A stretch of 64,000 bases of DNA, from contig JAJYNO010000030.1 in NCBI GenBank assembly GCA_021786295.1, positions 62,001 to 126,000 of the forward strand, read 5' to 3'. The notes beneath the pieces are model-generated. The model made no database searches, was not told where the DNA came from, and saw only the letters and a list, made by a program, of their open reading frames with translations. Made by a program: the position numbers and the translations under genes. Below, in pieces: positions 9,276 through 18,091 of the stretch; the stretch's first letter is position 1, and each line of letters opens with the position of its first letter. The stretch comes from a bacterium. Lineage in GTDB: Bacteria; Elusimicrobiota; Elusimicrobia; Elusimicrobiales; UBA9959.

Positions 9276-9291
9276 GAAGCGGAGCCCCTAA
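9236..9291. repeat. Solo REP/MITE-like hairpin related to the RAYT termini
   Basis: The left arm GGGACGCTGCTTCCTAACTT is identical to the RAYT terminal repeat. The right arm (AAGTTAGGAAGCGGAGCCCC) is its imperfect complement, with a spacer of about 15 nt. The copy looks like an element whose gene was deleted, or a REP pair. It encodes the C-terminus of RimO and ends next to the stop of the convergent peptidase gene. Confidence 0.75.
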
Positions 9292-9644
9292 TAAAGCCCT
9301 TTCTTTCGCAGTTCGTCGTCGTCCATGCCGAAATGGTGGGCGATCTCGTGCAGCAATGTGTGCCTTATGCGCCCCTCCACGGCGGCCTCCGAGGCGGCGC
9401 CGGCAGCAAGGTTATCCATGAAAAGCGTTATCTTGTCGGGCATGGCCCCGCTGTAGAACGGCCCGCGCTCTGTCAGAGGCACGCCCTCGTAGAGGCCGAG
9501 CAGGCCGGCGCCGAAGCGGCGCTCCTGCTCCGCAGTCGGGGCCCGCCTGACCGCGACCACGACGTTCTCCAGCCTGGCGCGGAACTCCTCCGGCAGGCCG
9601 CCCACGGCCTTCTCCGCCAGCCTTTCGAACTCTTCGTCGGTCAT
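9288..9644 (-). CDS. Small zincin-type metallopeptidase (PF06262-like)
   Basis: The 118-aa protein has the HExxH zinc motif in LLHEIAHHFGMDDDEL, where the trailing Asp is a usual third ligand in the one-domain zincin family PF06262. That family is widespread and of unknown substrate. It contains no signal peptide, so it is likely cytoplasmic. It is the last gene of the serS-TPR-EamA run, 18 bases after the EamA stop. Its own stop abuts the REP-like hairpin at the end of rimO. Confidence 0.8.
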   Translation of the reverse strand: MTDEEFERLAEKAVGGLPEEFRARLENVVVAVRRAPTAEQERRFGAGLLGLYEGVPLTERGPFYSGAMPDKITLFMDNLAAGAASEAAVEGRIRHTLLHEIAHHFGMDDDELRKKGLY

Positions 9645-9662
9645 AGCGCCGCCCCGCGCCGC

Positions 9663-10091
9663 CTACTTGGAGATGAAGTATATGCCGGCCGCGAGCAGCA
9701 GCGCGCCGGTCAGTTTGTTCAGCGTGAAACTTTCGTCCAGGAAGACCAGCGCCAGAGCGAACGTCACCAGCGGGTAGATGGAACTGAGCGGTACTATGCG
9801 GCTCGCCTCGCCCCCGGAAAGGGCCTTAAGATAGAAGTAAACGCCGGCCATCGACACGATCACGCTGGACACCACGAACACCGGCCCGAGCTTGTTCTCG
9901 GTCATTACCGCGTTCCTGGTCTCAGGATATTTCCAGATCAGCAGCGGCGCGAACAGCACCATGTTGGCCAGCGTGCGCAGATAGAAGGCGCCGGACGGGT
10001 CCATGTAGTTCAGCGAGACCTTGTCGAACAGCGCGCCGACACCCCAGCCCAGTATGGCCAGCGCCAGGAAGACCATGGTGGCGGCGGACAT
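9663..10091 (-). CDS. Single-domain EamA/DMT-family transporter
   Basis: The 142-aa membrane protein holds one EamA unit with about five hydrophobic segments, half the size of ordinary ten-helix DMT permeases. The second half has the family stretch GEASRIVPLSSIYPLVTFALALVFLDE. Half-size members are thought to work as dimers. The substrate is unknown. It starts 3 bases after the TPR-protein stop, so it belongs to the serS-led transcript. Confidence 0.8.
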   Translation of the reverse strand: MSAATMVFLALAILGWGVGALFDKVSLNYMDPSGAFYLRTLANMVLFAPLLIWKYPETRNAVMTENKLGPVFVVSSVIVSMAGVYFYLKALSGGEASRIVPLSSIYPLVTFALALVFLDESFTLNKLTGALLLAAGIYFISK

Positions 10092-10094
10092 GGG

Positions 10095-11294
10095 TCAGGG
10101 AGGAGGCATCTGCCCCGGCAACATGGCCGAGGTGAAGGGTTTCTTCAGGTAAGGGCCTATCGTCTCGGAGAAGCCCCACTCGTCCTTGTAGGACATGGCC
10201 TCCCGGTAATATTTTACGGCGGTGGCCCTGTCCCCGCGCAGGTCGGCCACGTTGCCCAGCCTGACTATGGCCCAAACCCCCCAGCGCGCGGGGTTGGCCG
10301 GGTCAGTCTTCAGCGCATCGACCGCCTTCTGGAAATATTCCACGGCCTTATCGTAGTCTTTCTGCACCAGGTATGTGGTGCCGATGGCCGTCAGGATGCG
10401 CGGCAGGTAGCGCCTGCGGTAGTTCGGCTTGCCGTCCTCCACGTCCTTGAGGTACTCCAGGCAGTCCTTGCGGCATTCGTCGTACTCCTTGTCCTCGAAC
10501 AGCGAGACTATCTCGACGAAATGCATCTGCGGATGGTCGGGGTATGCCTGGCGCAGCTCCCTGGACCATTTGACCGCCAGGGCGGTGTTCTCGTAAGGGC
10601 TGCCGGTGGTGGTATAGATCTCTATCAGCAGCAGCTTGGCCGCCAGAGCGTTGAAATAGCCCTTTTCCCTGCAGATGTTCAGCATCTCCAGGCCCTTCTT
10701 CGCGTCGCCGCGCATCAGGAAGTGGGCCAGTATCTTGACCACGCCTGACAGCGTGCCGGCGTAATACTCGTACATGCCGAGGCCGAGATAGGCGTCGTAC
10801 ATCTCCGGGTCCAGCTTGAGGGACTTGCGGGTGGCCGCCAGCGCCTTCCTGCCGGTGAAGTAGGCCGTTATCCAGCGGTGCTGCAGCACGGCCAGGCGCG
10901 CCCTCAGGCCGTACATGCCGCCCAGCACCAGATAGGCCGTGGCGTCGCCGGGGTGCTTCTTTATCCAGGCGTTCCCGACATCTATGGCCTCGTCCGTCAG
11001 CTTCCCGTACTGCTGCTCCAGTTTAGGGTCCGACTCGTCCTCCAGATATTCCAGCTGCGCCCACTTGGCCATGGCTATGCCGAAATGCGGGATCGGGTGG
11101 TCAGGGTACTTTTGCAGGGCCTCGTTGAAGTACTTCTCGGCCGCCGGGATATCCACAGCGTAAATGGAGTCCATGCCCTCCTTGGAGAGGGTCCTGAGGT
11201 CTTCGGGAAGAGGCTCGTAGGCGGGCAGGGCCCTGACGGGAACGGAGGAGGACAGGACCGGGAGCAGAAGCGCCGCTATCGCCAGTTTTTTCAT
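10095..11294 (-). CDS. Secreted TPR-repeat protein
   Basis: The 399-aa product starts MKKLAIAALLLPVLSSSVPVRA, a signal peptide with likely cleavage near residue 23. The ORF-track start at 12050 lies inside serS and is rejected. The mature part is helical, with TPR-like repeats (for example AAEKYFNEALQKYPDHPIPHFG and DYDKAVEYFQKAVDALKTDP). The ATG overlaps the serS stop as ATGA, so translation is probably coupled. The function is unknown; periplasmic TPR proteins usually act as scaffolds. Confidence 0.82.
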   Translation of the reverse strand: MKKLAIAALLLPVLSSSVPVRALPAYEPLPEDLRTLSKEGMDSIYAVDIPAAEKYFNEALQKYPDHPIPHFGIAMAKWAQLEYLEDESDPKLEQQYGKLTDEAIDVGNAWIKKHPGDATAYLVLGGMYGLRARLAVLQHRWITAYFTGRKALAATRKSLKLDPEMYDAYLGLGMYEYYAGTLSGVVKILAHFLMRGDAKKGLEMLNICREKGYFNALAAKLLLIEIYTTTGSPYENTALAVKWSRELRQAYPDHPQMHFVEIVSLFEDKEYDECRKDCLEYLKDVEDGKPNYRRRYLPRILTAIGTTYLVQKDYDKAVEYFQKAVDALKTDPANPARWGVWAIVRLGNVADLRGDRATAVKYYREAMSYKDEWGFSETIGPYLKKPFTSAMLPGQMPPP

Positions 11295-12559
11295 ATCGAG
11301 AGCCTGTCGGTGCCGGTATATTTGCGCAGGACCTCCGGCACCAGCACGGAGCCGTCCGCCTGCTGCAGCTGTTCCAGTATCGCCGGGAAAAGCCTGCTGG
11401 TGGCGAGGCAGGAGCCGTTGAGAGTGTGCACGAACTCGTTCTTGCCGGTGGCCGCGCGCTTGAAGCGCATGCTCCCGCGGCGGGCCTGGTAGTCGTGGGC
11501 GTTGGAGACCGAACTGACCTCCTTGTAGGCGTTCATGCTCGGGATCCAGACCTCTATGTCGCAGGTGCGGGCCATCGAAGCGCTGCAGTCCCTGGCGGCC
11601 AGTTTGACCAGCCGGTAATGCAGGCCCAGCTTCCGCATGACGCCCTCCACGGCCTCCACCATCGAATCGAAGGCCGCAGGCGAATCCTCCGGCCTGGTGA
11701 ACTGGATCAGTTCCACCTTGTTGAACTGGTGGCCGCGGATCATGCCGCGCTCGTTGGCGCCGTAGCCCCCGGCCTCCCTGCGGTAGCAGGGGGTATAGGC
11801 GAAGTACTTCTTCGGCAGCTCGTCCTCTTTCAGCACCTCGTCCCGGTGCAGGCTGATCAGCGCGGTCTCCGCCGTGGGCAGCAGGAACTGCACCTTCTCG
11901 CCGGCGCCGGCTATATGGAAGACGTCGTCCTTGAACTTGGGGAACTGGCCCGCGGTATAGCCGCACTCGTAGTTCAGGATGTGCGGCGGCAGCGTGAACG
12001 AATAGCCCGCCGCCAGGTGCGTCTCGACGAAGAGATTGATCAGCGCCCATTCGAGGCGCGCGCCGAGGTCGCGATAGACCCAGAAGCCGGCGCCGCCCAG
12101 CTTGGCGCCGCGCTCATAATCGACGAGCCCCAGGTCCCTGGAGAGCTCGAGGTGGCCCTTCGCGGCGAAACCGAACTCCGGCTTCCCGCCCCATTCGCGC
12201 AGGACCGCGTTGTTCTCCTTGCCGCCGGCCGCCACGTCGTCCGCCGGCATGTTCGGGAGCTCGGCCATCAGCGAGTTCAGCCTTTCCTCCACCGAGGCCA
12301 GCTCGGCGTCCAGGCCCTTTATCCTAGCCGCTATCTCCTTCATCTCGGCGAAGACCGCCTGCTGCTCCTCTTTGGGCAGCCTCTTCACCCCGGCCGAGGC
12401 GGCGTTCTTCTTCATCTTCAGCGCGTCGCCCTCGGTCAGCAGTTCGCGCCGCCTGCGGTCCAGCTCCAGGATGGGCCCGAGGTCCACGGAATCGAGTTTC
12501 TTTAGCAGGGCCGCCCTGACCTTCTCCGGCTCGGTCCTGATGAGGTTGATATCAAGCAT
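11291..12559 (-). CDS. serS: Seryl-tRNA synthetase
   Basis: The 422-aa class II synthetase charges tRNA-Ser. The N-terminal coiled-coil arm spans about 30-110 (RRRELLTEGDALKMKKN onward). Class II motif 2 is in YTPCYRREAGGYGANERGMIRGHQF, and motif 3 ends with NGSCLATSRLFPAILE. GGAG lies upstream of the ATG. The downstream TPR gene overlaps by 4 bases. Confidence 0.96.
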   Translation of the reverse strand: MLDINLIRTEPEKVRAALLKKLDSVDLGPILELDRRRRELLTEGDALKMKKNAASAGVKRLPKEEQQAVFAEMKEIAARIKGLDAELASVEERLNSLMAELPNMPADDVAAGGKENNAVLREWGGKPEFGFAAKGHLELSRDLGLVDYERGAKLGGAGFWVYRDLGARLEWALINLFVETHLAAGYSFTLPPHILNYECGYTAGQFPKFKDDVFHIAGAGEKVQFLLPTAETALISLHRDEVLKEDELPKKYFAYTPCYRREAGGYGANERGMIRGHQFNKVELIQFTRPEDSPAAFDSMVEAVEGVMRKLGLHYRLVKLAARDCSASMARTCDIEVWIPSMNAYKEVSSVSNAHDYQARRGSMRFKRAATGKNEFVHTLNGSCLATSRLFPAILEQLQQADGSVLVPEVLRKYTGTDRLSI

Positions 12560-12594
12560 GTTGTGCTCCGTGCGTCATGCCGCGCAAGGCGGCC

Positions 12595-13122
12595 TTATGG
12601 TCTGACCATGTCCAGAACGGACTCGCTCATGATGGAGGAGGGCTCGTCGCCCCTGCGGGGGCTCAGCATGATCTGCAGCTTGATGGCCACCGGGCTGAAG
12701 CCGCTGCCCCGCAGCCTGGCCAGCTGGTTCTGAAGCTCGAAACGTATCACCCTGGCCTGCAGCTCGGCGGCCGGGGCTATCCGGGAGACGCGCACCTCCT
12801 CGACGAAGAACGGCACGCCCCAGAAGGCCTTGTCCGCCGGTTCCCCGTCCTTCAGCAGGCGCAGCGTCAGCGCGTAACGCAGGATAAGGCCCTCGGCCGG
12901 GCTCTGCGAGAAATTGTGCAGCGTGACCAGCGCGCGCAGCCTGTCGGCGAACTTCCCGTCAGCCGAGAGCTTCAGGCTCTCCACCTTCTCGAAAGGCAGG
13001 CGCTGCTTGCCGGCATGCCGCGAGACCTGCCAGTCTATGCCGTTCACTCCGACCTGCGGGAACGCCCGTACGGAGAGGGCCGTCATCAGGGCGAGGACTA
13101 CGGGGATGGTTCTTCTGATCAT
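12595..13122 (-). CDS. Secreted protein of unknown function
   Basis: The 175-aa product has an N-terminal signal (MIRRTIPVVLALMTALSVRA) and a predicted beta-rich mature part without a motif I recognise. A GAGAGGAG ribosome-binding site precedes the ATG. It sits between serS and the CheC-like gene and could be co-transcribed with serS, 35 bases away. The low Cys content and alternating hydrophobic pattern suggest an envelope protein; this is a guess. Confidence 0.65.
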   Translation of the reverse strand: MIRRTIPVVLALMTALSVRAFPQVGVNGIDWQVSRHAGKQRLPFEKVESLKLSADGKFADRLRALVTLHNFSQSPAEGLILRYALTLRLLKDGEPADKAFWGVPFFVEEVRVSRIAPAAELQARVIRFELQNQLARLRGSGFSPVAIKLQIMLSPRRGDEPSSIMSESVLDMVRP

Positions 13123-13163
13123 ATCTCCTCTCTCAGCTCTCAGCTCGCTTGCCAGCGCGCTCC

Positions 13164-13769
13164 TCAGGGCTCCAGAGCGGCCAGTTCCGCCTCCATGGCG
13201 GGAGGGATAAGGGCCAGGACTTCCACGCCTGTAACGGCATCGCCGCAGCGCAGGTCCAGTTTAACCGTGACCAGGCCGCGCTTGTCCGTAGGCTCCATCG
13301 AGGACCAGAGGGCCTCCAGCAGAAAAGGGATCTCCCCCTTCACGCACTTGGGGGCCGAGGGAATGAAGGGGCGTCCGACGGCCCCGGAAAGCGCGTTCAG
13401 CAGCGAGTTCAGGATGATGTTGCCCAGTTCAGAGAACAGCAGCTCCTGCGCCTGGCTCAGGTCCGGCAGCTTGAGGATCGGCCCGCCGAGGAAGCCCCTG
13501 GCCAGTACGCCTATATCCTCCGGCCTGAAGACGACCATCGAAGTGAACGGATGCTCCCCCGTGACAGTGAAATACACTGCCGCGCCCGAAGCGCTGCCTG
13601 AAGCGGGATAGTCCCCGATCAGCTCCCGCATCGTGCGCAGGGAAACCCGGAAAGCGGAGACCGTCCATTGCCCGCCGGAAACGCGCGAGAGCCTGGAGGC
13701 GCATTTTCCCAGGCTCTCCGAGGCTATTCTTTCCAGCGTTTTTCCGGCTTTCGGGTCCATATCAGGCAA
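13164..13769 (-). CDS. CheC/CheX-like chemotaxis phosphatase-family protein
   Basis: The 201-aa protein resembles CheC/CheX/FliY phosphatases that dephosphorylate CheY-P. The core segment ELLFSELGNIILNSLLNALS keeps the E-x2-N pair of the CheC active site, but the usual Asp/Ser four residues before the Glu is Leu. A second E-x2-N copy is not evident. It overlaps the preceding receiver-domain gene by 8 bases, which supports a functional pair. Whether it drives motility or another phospho-relay is unknown, as no flagellar genes are in the window. Confidence 0.65.
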   Translation of the reverse strand: MPDMDPKAGKTLERIASESLGKCASRLSRVSGGQWTVSAFRVSLRTMRELIGDYPASGSASGAAVYFTVTGEHPFTSMVVFRPEDIGVLARGFLGGPILKLPDLSQAQELLFSELGNIILNSLLNALSGAVGRPFIPSAPKCVKGEIPFLLEALWSSMEPTDKRGLVTVKLDLRCGDAVTGVEVLALIPPAMEAELAALEP

Positions 13770-14115
13770 GGCTCTTCATCAGCGTCTTGAAATCCTCGAA
13801 CGAGAAGGGTTTGCGCAGTATCGCGTTCACGCCCTTGTCGGAAAGGCGCCTGTCTATCTCGTCCTGCTCCACCGCCGTGACCACCACCACGCGCGCGGCC
13901 GGGTCGAGCGCGCGCAGGTCGCCGAGGATCTCCACTCCGGAACGTCCCGGAAGTATCAGGTCCAGGAAGACCACGTCCGGCCTGTGCTCGCGGTAGCATT
14001 TAACCGCCGCCTGGCCGTCCTCGGCCTCTGCCACCACCTCGTGACCGAGCTTCTCCAGCAGGGTCTTTATCGTGTAGCGCGTCAGCGCGTTGTCTTCAAC
14101 CAGCAGTACTTTCAT
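13762..14115 (-). CDS. CheY-like response regulator (single receiver domain)
   Basis: The 117-aa receiver domain has the acidic pair (VEDN), the phospho-acceptor Asp in VVFLDLILPG, the switch Thr in VVTA and the Lys in LRKPFSFEDF. It has no output domain. A GGGGGGAG site precedes the ATG. The overlap with the CheC-like gene suggests that protein is its phosphatase or partner. Confidence 0.88.
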   Translation of the reverse strand: MKVLLVEDNALTRYTIKTLLEKLGHEVVAEAEDGQAAVKCYREHRPDVVFLDLILPGRSGVEILGDLRALDPAARVVVVTAVEQDEIDRRLSDKGVNAILRKPFSFEDFKTLMKSLA

Positions 14116-14179
14116 ATTCTCCCCCCTCGGATACGGCGCGCCGGGAGCGGACCCCCTCCGTTTCCCGGCGCGGCCAGGG

Positions 14180-15376
14180 TCAGCAGCAGCAGGAGCACTC
14201 CACCTTGGGAGCGCCGGCGGCCTTCTTCGCCAGCGCCGCCGCCGAATCGGTCTTCTCCCACGAGAAGCCTGGGCGGCCGAAATGGCCGTAGGCGGCGGTC
14301 TTGCGGAACACCGGCGCGCGCAGCTTAAGCGCGTGGATGATGCCGCGAGGCGTCAGGTCGAAGCTGGACCTGACGATCTGCGCCAGCTTCTCGTCGGCGA
14401 TCTTCCCGGTGCCGTGCGTGTCGACGTACAGGCCGACCGGCTCGGCCACGCCGATCGCGTAGGCCAGCTGCACGGTGCACTCGCGGGCGAGCTTCGCCGC
14501 GACGATGTTCTTGGCTATATAACGGGCCATGTAGGCCGCCGAGCGGTCCACCTTCGTGGAGTCCTTGCCGCTGAACGCGCCGCCGCCGTGCGGGGCCACG
14601 CCGCCGTAGGTGTCCACGATGATCTTGCGGCCCGTCACGCCGGTGTCGGACTGCGGGCCGCCGACGACGAACTTGCCGGTGGGGTTGATGTAGATCTTCG
14701 TGTTCTTGTCGATCATCCGCTTGTCGATGACCGGGTCGATGACGGCCGCGATGATCTCCCGGCGGCTCTTCTCCGTGATCTGGTGGCCGCTCTTGTCGAG
14801 GATCTCCTCGGTGTGCTGCGAGGACACGACGATGGTCTCGATGCGGACAGGCTCGCCGTCGTCGTACTCCACGGTGACCTGCGTCTTGCCGTCGGGGCCG
14901 AGGTAGGGCAGGATGCCCTTCTTGCGGACCTCGGTCAGGCGCATCGACAGGCGCTGGGCCAGCTGCAGCGGCAGCGGCATCAGCTCCGGCGTCTCGTCGG
15001 AAGCGTAGCCCACCATCAGGCCCTGGTCGCCGGCGCCGCCGACGTCCACGCCCTGGGCGATGTCCGGGCTCTGGCGGCCGATCACGTTGATGACAGCGCA
15101 GGTCTCGTAGTTGAAGCCGTACTTGCTGTGCGTGTAGCCTATGTCCCTGATGACCTGGCGCGCCAGCGTGTCCACGTCGACGTAGGTCTTCGTGGTGATC
15201 TCGCCGCCCACCACCACCATGCCGCGGGTGATGAAGGTCTCGCAGGCCACGCGGCCCGCCGGGTCTTTCTTCATGATCTCGTCGAGTACCGCGTCCGAAA
15301 TCTGGTCGCACACCTTGTCGGGATGCCCCTCGGTCACCGACTCGGAACTGACGAACCTTTTTCCTTTGAAGTTCAT
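14180..15376 (-). CDS. metK: S-adenosylmethionine synthetase with Cys-rich C-terminal tail
   Basis: The 398-aa enzyme makes SAM from methionine and ATP. Signatures are [20 protein letters not shown] near the N-terminus, [12 protein letters not shown], and the P-loop-like [16 protein letters not shown]. It ends in PKVECSCCC: four cysteines in the last five residues, not a usual MetK feature. AGGAGG lies 9 bases upstream of the ATG, with TATAAT about 28 bases upstream. The upstream region is only about 50 bases long, too short for a SAM riboswitch. Confidence 0.95.
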   Translation of the reverse strand: MNFKGKRFVSSESVTEGHPDKVCDQISDAVLDEIMKKDPAGRVACETFITRGMVVVGGEITTKTYVDVDTLARQVIRDIGYTHSKYGFNYETCAVINVIGRQSPDIAQGVDVGGAGDQGLMVGYASDETPELMPLPLQLAQRLSMRLTEVRKKGILPYLGPDGKTQVTVEYDDGEPVRIETIVVSSQHTEEILDKSGHQITEKSRREIIAAVIDPVIDKRMIDKNTKIYINPTGKFVVGGPQSDTGVTGRKIIVDTYGGVAPHGGGAFSGKDSTKVDRSAAYMARYIAKNIVAAKLARECTVQLAYAIGVAEPVGLYVDTHGTGKIADEKLAQIVRSSFDLTPRGIIHALKLRAPVFRKTAAYGHFGRPGFSWEKTDSAAALAKKAAGAPKVECSCCC

Positions 15377-15404
15377 AACGCTTGCCCTCCTGAATTATCT
15401 TTAA

Positions 15405-15410
15405 ATTATA
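15405..15410 (-). promoter_or_regulatory. Candidate -10 (TATAAT) of metK
   Basis: The minus strand reads GCTATAATTTAAAG in an AT-rich 50-base gap between the phosphohexomutase stop and metK. No good -35 is seen, as that position falls in the end of the upstream gene. Confidence 0.45.
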
Positions 15411-15426
15411 GCAATTTTATCCGTTT

Positions 15427-16836
15427 TTACTTCTCGATCAGCTTGCCCGCGAGGTCCAGGAACCTCCTCGTGTTCTCCGGGGTATCGGTCTCCGCGTACG
15501 TGCGCAGCAGCGGCTCGGTGCCGGACGGGCGCATCAGCACCCACCAGTCGTTGTCGAGCACTATCTTCAGACCGTCTATCGTATTGGTCTCGGTTATCTT
15601 GCGGCCGAGCAGCAGCTTGGGCAGCTTCTTCTTTATCTTGACCGCGAACGAGTGCTTGTTGGGAATGGGCTTGTCCAGCTCGAAATCCCGGCGGATGAAG
15701 GCGGACTTGCCGTACTTCTTCTCTATCTCGGCGTAAAGGGCGGACACGGGCTTGCCGGTCTTCACCGCCATACCCATAACGAAGAGCGCCGTCAGAGCCC
15801 CGTCGCGCTCCGGCAGGTTGCCTTTCCAGGCATAGCCGCCGGACTCCTCCGCCCCGAACGCCACGTCCTCGGAGAGCATCTTCTCCGCTATGTACTTGAA
15901 GCCGACCAGCGTCTCCTCGAACGGCAGCCCGGCCGCCCGCGCGATGCGCTTGGTCAGGTAGCCCATCGACACGGCCTGCGCCACCTTGCCCCTGTACTTG
16001 CCGCCCGCCAGCAGGTAGTCCAGCAGCAGCGGCGCGGTCTGGCAGGGCGTGAAGTACTGGCCCTTGTCCGAGACCAGCGCGAAGCGGTCCGCGTCGCCGT
16101 CGAGCGCCACTCCGAAGAGAGCCTTGTTCTTCCTGACCGCCTCCACCAGCGGCTGCAGATTGGACTCCACCGGCTCCGGGGCGACGCCGCCGAACAGCGG
16201 GTCGTGCTCTTCCCGGATCCTTATGACGTTCTTCGAATCGAAGAGCCCGGCCATCTCGGCGCCGGCGCCGTGCATGAAGTCCACCACGACCTTGCCGGGG
16301 AGCTTGGCCAGCAGCTTCGAGGTGCCGCCCGCCCTGGAATCGAGGTAGTCCCCGTAGATTTTCCTGAAGTCCTTCACCTCCACGCTCGCCCCGGCGGCCT
16401 TGACCGGCACGGCCTTGCCGATGTAGTTCTCTATGTCGGCCGTCACCGCCGGAGGGGCGGAGCGTCCGTTCAGTTTGACCTTGATGCCGTTGTAAAAATG
16501 CTTGTTATGGCTGGCGGTTATCACCACGCCTATGCCGTAACCCTTCGTCGTCAGCAGGCTTACGGCCGGGGTGGGCAGGGGGGTTGCGGAAAGGGTGACG
16601 GCCAGGCCGTTGGCGGCCAGGACCTCGGCCAGCGCGCGCGCGAAGCGGTCCGACATGAAGCGCCGGTCGTAGCCCACGGCGATGGAGGGCTTTTCCGTCC
16701 GCATGTACTTGTAGGCGATATAGTCGGCCATGCCCTGGGCGGCTTTTCTGACCACGTCGTACGTGAAGTCCCGCGCTATGACGCCGCGAAAGCCGTCGGT
16801 GCCGAACGAAATATGGTTTGCCTGGTGGGAGCTCAT
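15427..16836 (-). CDS. Phosphoglucomutase/phosphomannomutase family protein
   Basis: The 469-aa alpha-D-phosphohexomutase has all four family loops: FGTDGFRG at the N-terminus, the phosphoserine in TASHNKHFYNGIKVK (about residue 105), the Mg loop DGDADR (about 245) and the phosphate loop RPSGTEPLLR (about 445). It interconverts the 1- and 6-phosphates of glucose or mannose; substrate cannot be settled from sequence alone. GAGAGG precedes the ATG. It would feed glycogen, exopolysaccharide or sugar-nucleotide synthesis. Confidence 0.88.
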   Translation of the reverse strand: MSSHQANHISFGTDGFRGVIARDFTYDVVRKAAQGMADYIAYKYMRTEKPSIAVGYDRRFMSDRFARALAEVLAANGLAVTLSATPLPTPAVSLLTTKGYGIGVVITASHNKHFYNGIKVKLNGRSAPPAVTADIENYIGKAVPVKAAGASVEVKDFRKIYGDYLDSRAGGTSKLLAKLPGKVVVDFMHGAGAEMAGLFDSKNVIRIREEHDPLFGGVAPEPVESNLQPLVEAVRKNKALFGVALDGDADRFALVSDKGQYFTPCQTAPLLLDYLLAGGKYRGKVAQAVSMGYLTKRIARAAGLPFEETLVGFKYIAEKMLSEDVAFGAEESGGYAWKGNLPERDGALTALFVMGMAVKTGKPVSALYAEIEKKYGKSAFIRRDFELDKPIPNKHSFAVKIKKKLPKLLLGRKITETNTIDGLKIVLDNDWWVLMRPSGTEPLLRTYAETDTPENTRRFLDLAGKLIEK

Positions 16837-16912
16837 TTTAAACCTCTCGATCTCGTATCCGCGGACGCGGGAAAGCCGCGTTCCGCAGGGTATACATAAT
16901 AATAAAATCGGC

Positions 16913-18037
16913 CTATGAACTCAAATCCCGGCGGCGGCGGACGCCCAGCAGGGGGGACAGCCCCCCGGCGACCGCCGCCTCCAGCGCCGCGGGCGGCGAG
17001 GGAAGCCGACCGGCCTCGATCACCAGAGAAACCCCGCGCCGCCGCAGCGAGGCCGCCGAAAGCCCGGAGACGCCGCACGCCACCGCGACGGGCTTTCCGG
17101 CCCGCCTGGCGGCGGCGATGGCCGCCCCCGGGGCCTTGCCGTAGAAGGTCTGCGCGTCGAAGCTCCCCTCGCCGGTGATGAGCAGGTCGGCCGCGGCGAG
17201 TTTCCTGTAGAACCCGGTCCGCTCCAGCACGAAGGCCGCCCCGTCGTCCAGCTCCGCCCCGAAGAAAGCCGCCAGACCCGCGCCGAGCCCGCCGGCGGCG
17301 GCGCCCCCGCGCAGGCTGGCTATCTCCACGCCCGCGCATTCCCGCACCACGCGGGCGTAGTTCAGCAGCGCCCTGCCGATGAAGTCCACCTCACGCGGTC
17401 CGGCTCCCTTCTGCGGTCCGAAGACCCGCGCGGAGCCCATAGGGCCGCAGAGCGGGTTGCGCACGTCGGCCAGCCCGGTCACGCGCACCCCCTTTAGCAG
17501 CCGGCGCGCGGCGCCGGGGAACACGGCCGCGAGCGAGGCCAGCCCCCTGGCGCCCGGCTGCACCGGACGGCCGCGGCTGTCCACGAGCGAGAAGCCGAAG
17601 GCCTGGGCGCAGCCAGCGCCCCCGTCGTTGGAGGCGCTGCCCCCCAGGCCCACCACTATCTCCCTGGCCCCGCGCAGCGCGGCCTCCGCCATCAGCTGCC
17701 CTACGCCCCGGGTAGAGGCGTCGAGAGGGCGCAGCCTAGCGCCTTTCAGGCGCCGCAGGCCCGCCGCCTCGGCCATCTCTATCACCGCGGTGCGGCCGGC
17801 CAGCAGCCAGCGCGCCTCCAGGGGCCGGCCGAGCGGCCCCTCCACCCGGCTCCTGACCAGCTTGCCGCCGAGCGCCGGCAGCAGCGCCTCCAGCAGCCCG
17901 TCCCCGCCGTCGGCGATCGGCAGCACGTCGACGCGCGCCGAGGGCGCTATTTTTTTCACGCCCCTGGCGGCGGCCTCGGCGGCTTCGGAGGCCGTAAGGG
18001 TCCCTTTGAAGGAATTGGGCGCTATCAAAATTCTCAT
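16913..18037 (-). CDS. Glycerate 2-kinase (GarK/GlxK family)
   Basis: The 374-aa protein starts MRILIAPNSFKGTLTASEAA, the standard opening of the GarK family, which fixes the start at 18037 instead of the ORF-track 18502. Other family blocks are PIADGGDGLLEALL, GLGGSASNDGGAGCAQAFG and the C-terminal GEGSFDAQTFYGKAPG. It phosphorylates glycerate to 2-phosphoglycerate. A TATCAT hexamer lies exactly 6 bases before the ATG and no separate Shine-Dalgarno is present, suggesting a leaderless mRNA. Confidence 0.9.
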   Translation of the reverse strand: MRILIAPNSFKGTLTASEAAEAAARGVKKIAPSARVDVLPIADGGDGLLEALLPALGGKLVRSRVEGPLGRPLEARWLLAGRTAVIEMAEAAGLRRLKGARLRPLDASTRGVGQLMAEAALRGAREIVVGLGGSASNDGGAGCAQAFGFSLVDSRGRPVQPGARGLASLAAVFPGAARRLLKGVRVTGLADVRNPLCGPMGSARVFGPQKGAGPREVDFIGRALLNYARVVRECAGVEIASLRGGAAAGGLGAGLAAFFGAELDDGAAFVLERTGFYRKLAAADLLITGEGSFDAQTFYGKAPGAAIAAARRAGKPVAVACGVSGLSAASLRRRGVSLVIEAGRLPSPPAALEAAVAGGLSPLLGVRRRRDLSS

Positions 18038-18043
18038 CCCTAA

Positions 18044-18049
18044 ATGATA
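18044..18049 (-). promoter_or_regulatory. -10-like TATCAT 6 nt before the glycerate kinase ATG
   Basis: TATCAT (minus strand 18049-18044) is separated from the ATG at 18037 by 6 bases, so transcription would begin at or next to the start codon. The -35 is weak. Confidence 0.4.
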
Positions 18050-18091
18050 GAATAATAAGAAGCGCGGCTGAAGACCGCACGGGGATTTTTT

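Noticed and set aside
10095-12050. 651-aa ORF starting inside serS
   Set aside because: Its first 250 residues are a shadow of serS in another frame. The real gene starts at the signal-peptide ATG 11294, which overlaps the serS stop.
15377-15426. SAM riboswitch before metK
   Set aside because: Only 50 bases separate metK from the upstream gene, with a promoter and a Shine-Dalgarno; there is no room for a known SAM aptamer.
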